Assembly (NCBI GenBank): GCA_034435675.1
Contig: DAOTWP010000239.1
Span: 1 to 25,236 of the forward strand
DNA length: 25,236 nucleotides
From: DAOTWP01 sp034435675
GTDB taxonomy: Bacteria > Chloroflexota > Anaerolineae > Aggregatilineales > Phototrophicaceae
Direction of reading: 5' to 3'
A program made the translations under genes and the position numbers. Within the stretch, counting starts at the first letter, position 1. The number at the start of each line of letters is the position of its first letter. Shown here one piece after another: positions 8,139 through 15,405 of the stretch. The notes under the pieces are model-generated. The model was given only the letters and a program-made list of their open reading frames with translations, searched no databases and had not been told where the DNA came from.

Positions 8139-9935
8139 GTGAGACGCAACTGGCAGCACCTTAAATCATGGATCATGCCGCCTCATTTAGCCGATGAGGA
8201 AGATCAGCGCATCGCCAATTTGCTGTACATGCTCGCATGGTTTGGCATGCTGATCTTTGCAGTGGATATTCTGATGAATCTGCTGCTGTCACGCTATTAC
8301 AGCGCCCTCTTTGTCGCTGTCGATTCTGGACTGGTACTGCTGCTGCTGCTTTCGCTCGGCATCGTCAAGCGTCATGTACGCCGGTCTGCGTGGGTATTCA
8401 CGCTGCTGTCCTGGCTGCTGACGGTCATACTCACGCTGCCGTTCAGCGACAGCCCTTACGACCCCTACTACAATGGCTTTCTGATGGTCATCATCGCTGC
8501 CGGGCTGCTGATTAACGGACGCGCCGGAATCGCAGTGGCGGCTGCCAGCGCCCTGGTCACGCTGCTTCCCTTGCTGAGCATGCCTGCGCGGCTGGAAGCA
8601 AACCTGCCCATGTGGGCTGACCTGACGCTGCTGTTTATGATCGCCGGGCTGCTGATGTATGTCGTGGATGGCAGCCTCAAGGGGGCGCTGGCGCAGGCAC
8701 GCCAGACCGAAAGGCGTCTGACCGCCAGCAATCGCGCCCTGCAGGACGGAATCGAGGAACGCGAGGCAATCGCGCGCACCCTGCGCGAAACCCAGCGGCA
8801 GTATGAGATCCTGCTGGATCGCTCGCCGGTGGGTGTGTTCGTCTTTTCGCTGGAACCGCCGCTGCCAATTCTTTACGCGAATCCTGCTGGCGCGCATCTG
8901 CTGGGCGCACAAACGCCGCACGAAATCCTACAGCATGAGGTCGCGGACTTTTTTTTGCCAGAATGGCACGATACCCTGCACCAGCGCGTTGATCTGCTGC
9001 GCAGCGGAACCGAAACAGCATCGCTGGAATATGCTATGCTGCGGCTCGATGGGCAAAGCGTACCGATTGAAGTGCGCTCTGTGCCGATTTGGTATCACGA
9101 TAAACCGGCAGTGCTGACCATCATGCAGGATATGACCCTGCAAAAACAGGCAGAGCGCGAACGACTGGCAGCCGAAACCCTGCGGATTGAGCTGGAAAAA
9201 GAGCGCCAACTGTTATCCATGAAAGAACAGTTTATCGCCATGGTGTCGCACGAATTCCGCACGCCGCTGTCGGTGATCCTGTCCTCCAAAGAACTGCTCG
9301 AACACTATTATGATGACCTGAGCACTGAGCGCCGGCACAGTCATCTGGAAAAGATTGATGTTCAGGTGCGCACGATGGTCGAAATGCTTAATGACATTTT
9401 GACGATCAATCGTACCAGTGCCGGAATGATCGCGCTGCGTCCCATGCCGGTGAATATCGCCGCCTTCTGCGAAGCGCTGATCGCCGAACTTGCGCCAGCG
9501 AACAGCATGCATGCATTTACCCGCGACATCGCGGAGCTTGCGGCGGGGGGCGTTTACCTGGCGGATCAACGCGCGCTGCGGCAGATCGTTTACCACCTGC
9601 TGAGTAATGCTGTCAAATATTCGCCGGATGGCGGCAGCATTACGCTGGCGGTTCACGCCGAAACAGAAGGTCTGCGCTTTGAGGTCAGCGATGCGGGCAT
9701 CGGGATTCCGGTCAGCGATCAGAAGAATCTGTTCCAACCGTTCCACCGCGCTGCCAATGCGCAGCCGTTCAGCGGGACCGGGCTGGGGCTGGCAATCGTC
9801 AAGAGCCAGGTGAATCTCTACGGCGGCAGAATCAGCCTGAAAAGCAATGAAGGGCAGGGCACAACGGTCAGTGTGTGGCTGCCGCTGACGCCTGTGCCCG
9901 CCTTGCAGCAGCACGACACCCCGCTGCTGCCCTGA
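8139..9935 (+). CDS. Membrane sensor histidine kinase with PAS domain (second of a tandem pair)
   Basis: This kinase of about 598 residues repeats the plan of its neighbour: a short basic N terminus ending in SWIMPPHLADEEDQ, five to six membrane spans, a PAS domain (RQYEILLDRSPVGVFVFSLE to VLTIMQDMTLQKQ), the HisKA motif MVSHEFRTPLSVI with H371, N490 in LLSNAVKYSPDGG, a G1 box DAGIGIP and a G2 box GTGLGLAIVKSQ. I place the start at GTG 8139, where AGGGA lies 9 nt upstream; TTG 8133 is possible. The frame is open much further back, but that part only overlaps the first kinase. It follows that gene by 58 bp and is probably co-transcribed. Sequence similarity and equal length point to tandem duplication followed by divergence of the sensor part. 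Confidence 0.92.
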   Translation: MRRNWQHLKSWIMPPHLADEEDQRIANLLYMLAWFGMLIFAVDILMNLLLSRYYSALFVAVDSGLVLLLLLSLGIVKRHVRRSAWVFTLLSWLLTVILTLPFSDSPYDPYYNGFLMVIIAAGLLINGRAGIAVAAASALVTLLPLLSMPARLEANLPMWADLTLLFMIAGLLMYVVDGSLKGALAQARQTERRLTASNRALQDGIEEREAIARTLRETQRQYEILLDRSPVGVFVFSLEPPLPILYANPAGAHLLGAQTPHEILQHEVADFFLPEWHDTLHQRVDLLRSGTETASLEYAMLRLDGQSVPIEVRSVPIWYHDKPAVLTIMQDMTLQKQAERERLAAETLRIELEKERQLLSMKEQFIAMVSHEFRTPLSVILSSKELLEHYYDDLSTERRHSHLEKIDVQVRTMVEMLNDILTINRTSAGMIALRPMPVNIAAFCEALIAELAPANSMHAFTRDIAELAAGGVYLADQRALRQIVYHLLSNAVKYSPDGGSITLAVHAETEGLRFEVSDAGIGIPVSDQKNLFQPFHRAANAQPFSGTGLGLAIVKSQVNLYGGRISLKSNEGQGTTVSVWLPLTPVPALQQHDTPLLP

Positions 9936-9938
9936 AAC

Positions 9939-10487
9939 TCACTCCGCGAATAGGATAAACGCCGGCGGCACACGCGCGGTGAGATAATGCCGTGGTTCGG
10001 GGTTGTAAAAGCGCCAGCCGGCGCGGTGCATGTCTCCGGCGTACACGGTCAGCACGACAGGCGCTGCGCTGTGGCGCCGCCCCACCTGCGCCGCCCAGTC
10101 CGCATCCAGTGACAGATGCACAAACTGGCGTTCACCGGGCAGCAGCCCATCACGGCGGATGCCAGCCAGCGCCTCCGCCGCCGTGCCGTGATACAACCGT
10201 TCAGGCGGCACTGCCGGCGGGTAGCTGACCTGCGCGGCGCTGTGCCCGTAACGGGCGCGTATGCGGCTGCCGGCGATTTCAAAGCGCTGCTTGCCGTCCG
10301 CTGAAACACCTGTCACCGCCAGCAGGTCGGACTCGCTGTAGCGGTCTGGGAAGCGCTGCTGCACCAGCGCCCATACCTCAGCAACGGGGGCAAAGCCTTC
10401 GCTGTCCAGTGCCAGCCCAAAGCGCTCCGGCGCATGGCGCAGCACCAGCGACAGGAATTTCGACAGGCGGGTCAGGTCAGCAGGCAT
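9939..10487 (-). CDS. kptA: RNA 2'-phosphotransferase (Tpt1/KptA family)
   Basis: This 182-residue protein matches the KptA/Tpt1 family over its whole length. The family removes an internal RNA 2'-phosphate by transfer to NAD+, giving ADP-ribose 1''-2''-cyclic phosphate. Recognisable segments are SKFLSLVLRHAPE with R17 and H18, the winged-helix ending IRARYGHS, the NAD-binding LYHGTAAEALAGIRRDGL, QFVHLSLD, and the last segment RHYLTARVPPAFI. The conserved Arg-His-Arg-Arg active-site set appears intact. The stop lies 3 bp from the end of the second kinase on the opposite strand, so the two are convergent. Bacterial members have no known tRNA splicing substrate; roles in RNA repair or ADP-ribosylation have been proposed. 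GGGGAG lies a rather distant 14 nt before the ATG. Confidence 0.95.
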   Translation of the reverse strand: MPADLTRLSKFLSLVLRHAPERFGLALDSEGFAPVAEVWALVQQRFPDRYSESDLLAVTGVSADGKQRFEIAGSRIRARYGHSAAQVSYPPAVPPERLYHGTAAEALAGIRRDGLLPGERQFVHLSLDADWAAQVGRRHSAAPVVLTVYAGDMHRAGWRFYNPEPRHYLTARVPPAFILFAE

Positions 10488-10522
10488 GGCAGGTCACTTT
10501 TCTCCCCAGCGCACAAATACGT

Positions 10523-10528
10523 TATAAT
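10523..10528 (+). promoter_or_regulatory. Candidate -10 element (TATAAT) for the small membrane-anchored protein
   Basis: A perfect TATAAT lies in the 118-bp gap between divergent kptA and the gene at 10606. The region 16-18 nt upstream (TTTTCTCC) is a poor -35. Transcription would begin near 10535 and leave a leader of about 70 nt. Confidence 0.45.
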
Positions 10529-10605
10529 CAACACCATCAGCTTGCCCATGGGGGCGCATCGGTTGCGGGCGTATCGCCCAAATCACACATCAGGGGATGG
10601 TTGCC

Positions 10606-11136
10606 GTGTTCAGTAGTGGCTGTGGGCGCATTGTCGGCTTTATTCTCGTTGTGGCGCTGGTCGCGTTCGGCTGCGGGTTGATCGCCTCGCCAACGATCGG
10701 CGGCTTTTTTGGCAACATCGGCGCGCGCTTTGAAATGAGCGCCGAACAGGATGCGCGCAGTTGGATCAACAGCAATATGGGCATCAGCCTGCCTGCCAGC
10801 GCGACAGGGCTGTACCGTGCCAATCTGGGCAGCCGCGCCACGTGGTTCCGCTTCACCGTGCCACAGGCGAACGCTAACGGCGTGTTTCGTGGCTCCACCG
10901 TCATCAACTGCCCGTCCGGTGTGCCGCTGTTCGACGACTTTCGCCCGATCTTCGTGCAGTCCTCGGTACTCGACACGGCACAGCAGGCGCAGGTTTCGAC
11001 ATGGTGGCAGCCCAGCAGCGCGCGTTCGGTGGTTGGGCGCGAATGCACCGGGCAGCAGTTTCAGGTCGTCCGTATGATGGTCGATCGCTCCACCGCTGGC
11101 GTGTATACGTTCTATGTTGAAATCATCCGCCCGTGA
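10606..11136 (+). CDS. Uncharacterised membrane-anchored protein with extracytoplasmic domain
   Basis: I do not recognise this protein of about 176 residues. It has an N-terminal hydrophobic segment (GRIVGFILVVALVAFGCG, about 7-25) that could be a membrane anchor or an atypical lipoprotein signal, since FGCG puts a cysteine after the hydrophobic core. The rest is soluble and mixed alpha/beta, with ATGLYRANLGSRATWFRFTV, a PSGVPLFDDF stretch and a last strand AGVYTFYVEIIRP. Two cysteines in the soluble part (in VINCPSG and GRECTG) could form a disulfide outside the cell. AGGGG is 9 nt before GTG 10606 but directly abuts the in-frame ATG at 10597, so GTG is the more likely start. It ends 10 bp from the convergent propeller operon. 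Function unknown. Confidence 0.75.
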   Translation: MFSSGCGRIVGFILVVALVAFGCGLIASPTIGGFFGNIGARFEMSAEQDARSWINSNMGISLPASATGLYRANLGSRATWFRFTVPQANANGVFRGSTVINCPSGVPLFDDFRPIFVQSSVLDTAQQAQVSTWWQPSSARSVVGRECTGQQFQVVRMMVDRSTAGVYTFYVEIIRP

Positions 11137-11146
11137 TGGCGACATG

Positions 11147-12175
11147 CTAGCCGCCATGCGGACGCCATGACGGCGCGCCATCTTCCCAGCCGTTAACGGT
11201 CAGGCGGCGCAGAATTGCGCTGCTTGCCACATCCAGCAGGTACAGTTCCCAGTTGCCGTCACGGCTGGAGACAAAAATCATCTGGCTGGCGTCCGGTGAC
11301 CAGGTGGAATTCCACTCGTTAGTGAAATAGAAGGTCTGCATCTCGCCCGGCGTCAGGTTGCTGACACCAGCGCTGTCCATGTCCATCACCAGAATATCTT
11401 CTTCGCCATAGCGGTTGCTGTGGAATGCCAGCCTGCTGCCCTGCGGTGCCCAGCGCGGAAACGTATCCTGCCCGTCCGTATCGGTGAGCTGGCTGACCTC
11501 GCCGACGCGGAAATCATACACATACAGGTCAATCGAGGTGTCCATGTCGTCGGTGTTGTCAATCGCAAAGGCGATGCGCGTGCCATCCGGCGACCAACTG
11601 GGCCACAGTGCGTCCTGCTGCGTCTTGAACAGTGCCAACTGGTTAGTGCCGTCGGCGTTCATCGTGTAGATGTTCCAGGGTCCGGTGCGGTTGGAATGAA
11701 AGGCAATCTGGCTGCCATCCGGCGACCACGCCGCCATCGCGTCCCACTGAAAATCTGTCGTGAGCTGGCGCACATTGCCGCCATCGGCAGCCATCACGTA
11801 AATGTCCCAGTTGCCGCTGCGATCCGAATGAAAGGCGATCTGGCTGCCGTCTGGCGACCAGGTAGGATAGCGGTCGGCATACTGCGGCGAGTTGGTCAGG
11901 TTAATCGTGACCTGCCGCGCCAGATCAAGCACGTATATGTCCCAGTTGCCGTTGCGGGCGGACATAAAGGCGATCTGTTCGCCCTCTGGCGTGAAGCGCC
12001 CCAACACCAGCGCCGCCCCGGTGAATACCAGCAGCAGGGGCAGCAGCAGCAGGCTCAGCGCCGTCACCAGCCGCAGCCAGCGCACGTTAAACCAGTAGAG
12101 CCGCGGTGCCTGTTCCGGAATGCCAAGCACATCGTGCGGACGTGCCACTACAATCGCAAGATCACGCATGGTCAA
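11147..12175 (-). CDS. Membrane-anchored TolB/PD40 beta-propeller protein (fourth gene of the operon)
   Basis: This 342-residue protein has a cytoplasmic N-terminal tail of about 32 residues, one strong membrane span (LVTALSLLLLPLLLVFTGAA, about 36-58), and then about six PD40 repeats marked by PTWSPDGSQIAFHS, AAWSPDG, PSWSPDG, PRWAPQG, STWSPDA and a final PSWRPHG. Each blade ends in a WDIYVLD or WELYLLD strand. PD40 propellers bind peptides, proteins or glycans; no catalytic residue is expected. It starts 15 bp after the stop of the preceding propeller. The start is uncertain: TTG at 12175 has GGGG 9 nt upstream, while ATG at 12169 has no well-placed site. The tail before the membrane span is longer than in its operon neighbours and could touch a cytoplasmic partner; that is inference. 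Confidence 0.88.
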   Translation of the reverse strand: MTMRDLAIVVARPHDVLGIPEQAPRLYWFNVRWLRLVTALSLLLLPLLLVFTGAALVLGRFTPEGEQIAFMSARNGNWDIYVLDLARQVTINLTNSPQYADRYPTWSPDGSQIAFHSDRSGNWDIYVMAADGGNVRQLTTDFQWDAMAAWSPDGSQIAFHSNRTGPWNIYTMNADGTNQLALFKTQQDALWPSWSPDGTRIAFAIDNTDDMDTSIDLYVYDFRVGEVSQLTDTDGQDTFPRWAPQGSRLAFHSNRYGEEDILVMDMDSAGVSNLTPGEMQTFYFTNEWNSTWSPDASQMIFVSSRDGNWELYLLDVASSAILRRLTVNGWEDGAPSWRPHGG

Positions 12176-12190
12176 AGGAGTACACCCCTG

Positions 12191-13159
12191 TCAGGGTCGC
12201 CAAGACGGAGACCCATATTCCAGTTCTCTCGACGCCGCGCCGGTGACGCTTGCCCGGTGCGACACCCGCCGCTGTTCGCTGCCGTCCGCGCGCATGATGA
12301 ACACCTGCCGGGAGATGTCGCGCCCGGAGACAAAGGCAACAAAACTACCGTCCGGTGACCATGCGGGCTGCTCGTCGCGGGCGCGGTGCTGCGTCAAATT
12401 TCGCAGACTGCCGGTGTGCATGTCAAGCGCGAAAATCTCCCAGTTGCCGCCGCTGTAGGTCTGGAATGCCAGGCTGCTGCCGTCCGGCGACCATGCGGGG
12501 TACTCGTCCCAGCCGGGATGCTCGACCAGCCGCCGCGCTTCGCCGCCGTCCAGATCAAGCAGATACAGTTCGCCGTTACCGTCACGCTGCGCGGTAAAGG
12601 CGATTGCCGTGCCGTCTGGGGACCACGCGGGATCAGCATTATAGACCACTGCGCTGCTGATGCGCGTCACATCACCGGCGCTGCCATCGCTGTTGAGGCG
12701 CACGCGCACCACTGCCGGGAACGCCTGGGAATGCACGCTGATAAAGGCCAGTTGGCTGCCATCCGGCGACCATGACAGGCTGCCCAACTGTGTGCCATAT
12801 TCGCCCGGGACCAGCAGGCGCACCTGGTGGCTGCTGGCGTCGAGCAGGTAGATGCCATAGCCTTCCTGCCGGTTGGACAAAAACGCCAGTTGGCTGCCAT
12901 CCGGCGACCACGCGGGCGACCAGTCATCGCCGGGATGGTGCGTCAGCCGCACTTGCAGCCGCCGTTCCACATCCAGCGCGAACAAATCCTGCTGCCCGCT
13001 GCCCACCGAGGCGAAGGCGAGTTCATAGCTCCACAGCCCGCCGCCCAGCAGCAGCGCCGCCCCGCAGCACAGTGCCAGCAGCGCAACGACCGGCAGCGCC
13101 GCCAGCAGTGTTAGGCGTGAGGCGGCTGCACTGCCGTGTGGGGCTGCTCCGCCGTTCAT
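12191..13159 (-). CDS. Membrane-anchored TolB/PD40 beta-propeller protein (third gene of the operon)
   Basis: This protein of about 322 residues begins with a membrane anchor (LTLLAALPVVALLALCCGAALLLGG, about 17-40) and continues with six PD40 blades: PAWSPDG, LSWSPDG, three further PAWSPDG motifs and a closing PSWRP. Strands such as GYGIYLLD and NGELYLLDLDGG lie between them. The propeller should sit on the outer face of the membrane. The start at 13159 overlaps the stop of the gene before it by 4 bp as ATGA, so translation of the two is probably coupled. A longer frame opens at 13183, but that would extend 28 bp into the upstream gene and lose the coupling. It is followed after 15 bp by the fourth propeller gene. 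Ligand unknown. Confidence 0.9.
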   Translation of the reverse strand: MNGGAAPHGSAAASRLTLLAALPVVALLALCCGAALLLGGGLWSYELAFASVGSGQQDLFALDVERRLQVRLTHHPGDDWSPAWSPDGSQLAFLSNRQEGYGIYLLDASSHQVRLLVPGEYGTQLGSLSWSPDGSQLAFISVHSQAFPAVVRVRLNSDGSAGDVTRISSAVVYNADPAWSPDGTAIAFTAQRDGNGELYLLDLDGGEARRLVEHPGWDEYPAWSPDGSSLAFQTYSGGNWEIFALDMHTGSLRNLTQHRARDEQPAWSPDGSFVAFVSGRDISRQVFIMRADGSEQRRVSHRASVTGAASRELEYGSPSWRP

Positions 13160-14121
13160 GGCGCGGGTGGCGCAGCGCCCCAATCCGGCACAGTGTCGAA
13201 GGATCGGGTTTCAGTCAGGCGGGTAGGGTCGCTTTGAGAGCCGTCAGTCCGCAGGCTGTAGAGCTGCATCAGCCCGCTGTTGCGGTCGGACTGGAACAGC
13301 AGCAGCGTGCCATCCAGCGACCATTCCGGCGCGGTGTCGTTGCTGAAACCGGTGACCAGCGCGCGGGCACTGGCGTCGGGGTCGGCGTCTGCCAGCGTCA
13401 GCACGTAGATGTCGTTGTTGCCGCCCCGGTTGGACACAAAGGCAATCTGGCTGCCGTCCGGCGACCATGCCGGGAACAGGTCATCGTTCTGGTTGTTCGT
13501 CAGCCGGGTAAGGCTGCCATCGGCAAGGGTGATGATATACAGTTCAGTGTCGCCACCCAGCGTAGACGCAAAGGCGATGCGTGTGCCATCCGGCGACCAC
13601 GCGGGCGCGGTCTCTGCGCTGCTGGCAAAACGTTCGTCGCGCGTCAGCCGGGAAACCTCGCTGCCATCGGCGTTCATCAGGTAGAGGTCCTGCTGCTGGT
13701 TATTGCGGTCAGACACAAACGCGATGCGCGCGCCATCTGGCGACCATGCCGGTTCGGTATCCCAAGCGGGGTTGTTGGTCAGGTTGGCTGCCGTGCTGCC
13801 GTCAGCATTGGCGGCGTAGATTTCGTAATTGCCATCGCGGAAGGACTGGAAGACAAGGCGCGTGCCGTCCGGTGCCCAATCCGGGTTTTCGTCCGGGTTG
13901 GGCGAATTGGTCACGCGGCGCACCCGGCTGCCGTCGGTGTTCATCACATAGATTTCAACATCATTGTCCCGCGAGGACTGGAACGCGATGCGCGGACCCG
14001 GCGCGCTGCTGCACGCCGCCAGCAGTGCCGCCAGCACAACTGACAGCAGCAGAACACGCCCGTTTGCCCAGCGCCCGGCAATACGCGGCGCACGAAAAGA
14101 CGACAGAACACAGGTTGGCAT
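13156..14121 (-). CDS. Lipoprotein with TolB/PD40 beta-propeller (second gene of the operon)
   Basis: This 321-residue protein has a basic N terminus, a hydrophobic stretch and a lipobox LAAC with the acceptor at C37, followed by SSAPG, a typical lipoprotein tether. The mature part has six PD40 blades: PDWAPDG, three PAWSPDG motifs, PEWSLDG and a final PDWGAAP. Blade-ending strands include VEIYVMNTDGS, YEIYAANADGS and NDIYVLTLADA. It is expected to be lipid-anchored on the outer face of the cytoplasmic membrane. The ribosome binding site AGGGGGAG overlaps the stop of the first propeller gene and lies 3 nt before the ATG. The stop overlaps the next start as ATGA. It is the only one of the four with a clear lipobox, so the paralogues differ in anchoring. 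The ligand is unknown. Confidence 0.92.
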   Translation of the reverse strand: MPTCVLSSFRAPRIAGRWANGRVLLLSVVLAALLAACSSAPGPRIAFQSSRDNDVEIYVMNTDGSRVRRVTNSPNPDENPDWAPDGTRLVFQSFRDGNYEIYAANADGSTAANLTNNPAWDTEPAWSPDGARIAFVSDRNNQQQDLYLMNADGSEVSRLTRDERFASSAETAPAWSPDGTRIAFASTLGGDTELYIITLADGSLTRLTNNQNDDLFPAWSPDGSQIAFVSNRGGNNDIYVLTLADADPDASARALVTGFSNDTAPEWSLDGTLLLFQSDRNSGLMQLYSLRTDGSQSDPTRLTETRSFDTVPDWGAAPPAP

Positions 14122-14130
14122 AGACTCCCC

Positions 14131-15258
14131 CTAGGGCAGACTGCTTGCTTCGGCTGCGGGACGCCAGATAGGGAACAGGTCATCGGCGTCGTTGTTGGTC
14201 AGGTTGCGTTCTGCACCGCTGCTCAGATCAACCAGATACAGATCCCAGTCCCCGTCGCGGTTGGACATATAGACCATCTGCCGCCCGTCCGGCGACCACG
14301 AGGGATCGCCCTCGAACACGGCATCGCCGAGCGGGCGCTGGTCAGTGCCATCGGCGTTCATCACATACAGGTCAAAGTACCCATCCAGCAGTGAGCGCTC
14401 GCGTTCACTGACGAACAGGAGCTGTGTGCCATCCAGCGACCAGACGGCGTAGAGATCATCTGCCGGGTTGTCGGTCAGGCGGGTCTGGTCGGCATTTACC
14501 GCGCTGAACGCTGTCGGCATCACGTAGACTTCGAGGTTGCCATCGCGCTCTGACGAAAAGGCAATCCGGCTGCCATCCGGCGACCACGCGGGAAACCAGT
14601 CGTAGGCGAACCCGGCGGTGTACCGGTTGAACACCTGCGGGCTGGCAGTGTCCGGCATGAGATACACCTCAAGATTCAGATCGCGCAGCGACACCCAGGC
14701 AAAAGCACTGCTTGCTGCGCTGCTGCTCGGTGGGTACACCGGATCCCAATCCAGCAGCCCTGCCCCGAACAGCGTCGTAATCGCGCCGAATACGGTCAGT
14801 TCCTGCGGGTCGCTGCCATCCGGGCGGACCAGCACCGGCGCGGTATCGCCCGTGCGCGAGCTGATCATCGTCAGGCGGCTGCCATCCAGCGACCAGTTGG
14901 GGAACCACTCGTCGGCAGGATGATTGCTGACATTCAGCGGGTCGCTGCCGTCCCCGGTCATCACGTATACTTCCCAGTTGCCATCCCGATTGCTGATGAA
15001 GCCCAGCATGCCGCTGCCACCGTCAATGCGCAGGTCGGCGGCGGTGGCTTCGGCGGTAGCATCCGCTGTCGCTTCGGCGGCGGTCGCCCCCGGTTCGTCA
15101 TCAGCCGCGCGCACCGTGTTGACGCGCACAGGTGCCGTCTGGATCGCATAATAGAGCAGTGCCGCAGCACCGACGAGCGCCAGCAGCAGCGCCCCCGCCA
15201 GCAGCAGCACGCGCCGGCGCAGCGCCCGGCGCGGTGTGCGTGGAGCCGACTCAGCCAT
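14131..15258 (-). CDS. Membrane-anchored TolB/PD40 beta-propeller protein (first gene of the operon)
   Basis: This protein of about 375 residues starts MAESAPRTPRRALRRR, then has one membrane span (VLLLAGALLLALVGAAALLYYA, about 17-38), a low-complexity Ala/Thr/Glu linker (TAAEATADATAEATAADL) and a propeller with blade marks NWSLDGS, PAWSPDGS, AVWSLDGT, PSWSPDG and FPIWRP. One blade in the middle (LLDWDPVYPP) is degenerate. The linker probably acts as a flexible stalk outside the cell. I place the start at 15258, where AGGGG lies about 9 nt upstream; the frame extends to 15387 but the extra residues are unlike a leader and a likely promoter lies inside that part. It heads the four-gene run, with 9 bp to the next gene. 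Confidence 0.9.
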   Translation of the reverse strand: MAESAPRTPRRALRRRVLLLAGALLLALVGAAALLYYAIQTAPVRVNTVRAADDEPGATAAEATADATAEATAADLRIDGGSGMLGFISNRDGNWEVYVMTGDGSDPLNVSNHPADEWFPNWSLDGSRLTMISSRTGDTAPVLVRPDGSDPQELTVFGAITTLFGAGLLDWDPVYPPSSSAASSAFAWVSLRDLNLEVYLMPDTASPQVFNRYTAGFAYDWFPAWSPDGSRIAFSSERDGNLEVYVMPTAFSAVNADQTRLTDNPADDLYAVWSLDGTQLLFVSERERSLLDGYFDLYVMNADGTDQRPLGDAVFEGDPSWSPDGRQMVYMSNRDGDWDLYLVDLSSGAERNLTNNDADDLFPIWRPAAEASSLP

Positions 15259-15294
15259 TTCTGTAACCCCTGTAACTACCCTCCGCTGCTGCTC

Positions 15295-15300
15295 ATTGTA
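15295..15300 (-). promoter_or_regulatory. Candidate -10 element of the propeller operon
   Basis: On the minus strand TACAAT (15300-15295) lies 36 nt before the ATG at 15258; the -35 region 17 nt upstream is weak. It sits in the 147-bp gap after the heparinase-like gene, so the four propeller genes may have their own transcript and also be read through from upstream. Confidence 0.35.
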
Positions 15301-15405
15301 ACCGATCTCGCGGTACAGGGCGACAGAGCAGGGTGAGGGCGATTGCCACTGCGCAGCAGGACGCGGGGATGCAGCGTCACCAGCCACACCCCGCGCCTGC
15401 GCTCA

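Noticed and set aside
12772..14043. Plus-strand open frame of 423 codons
   Set aside because: It mirrors two propeller genes; its repeated AAVRRP-like pattern is just the complement of the SPDG repeats.
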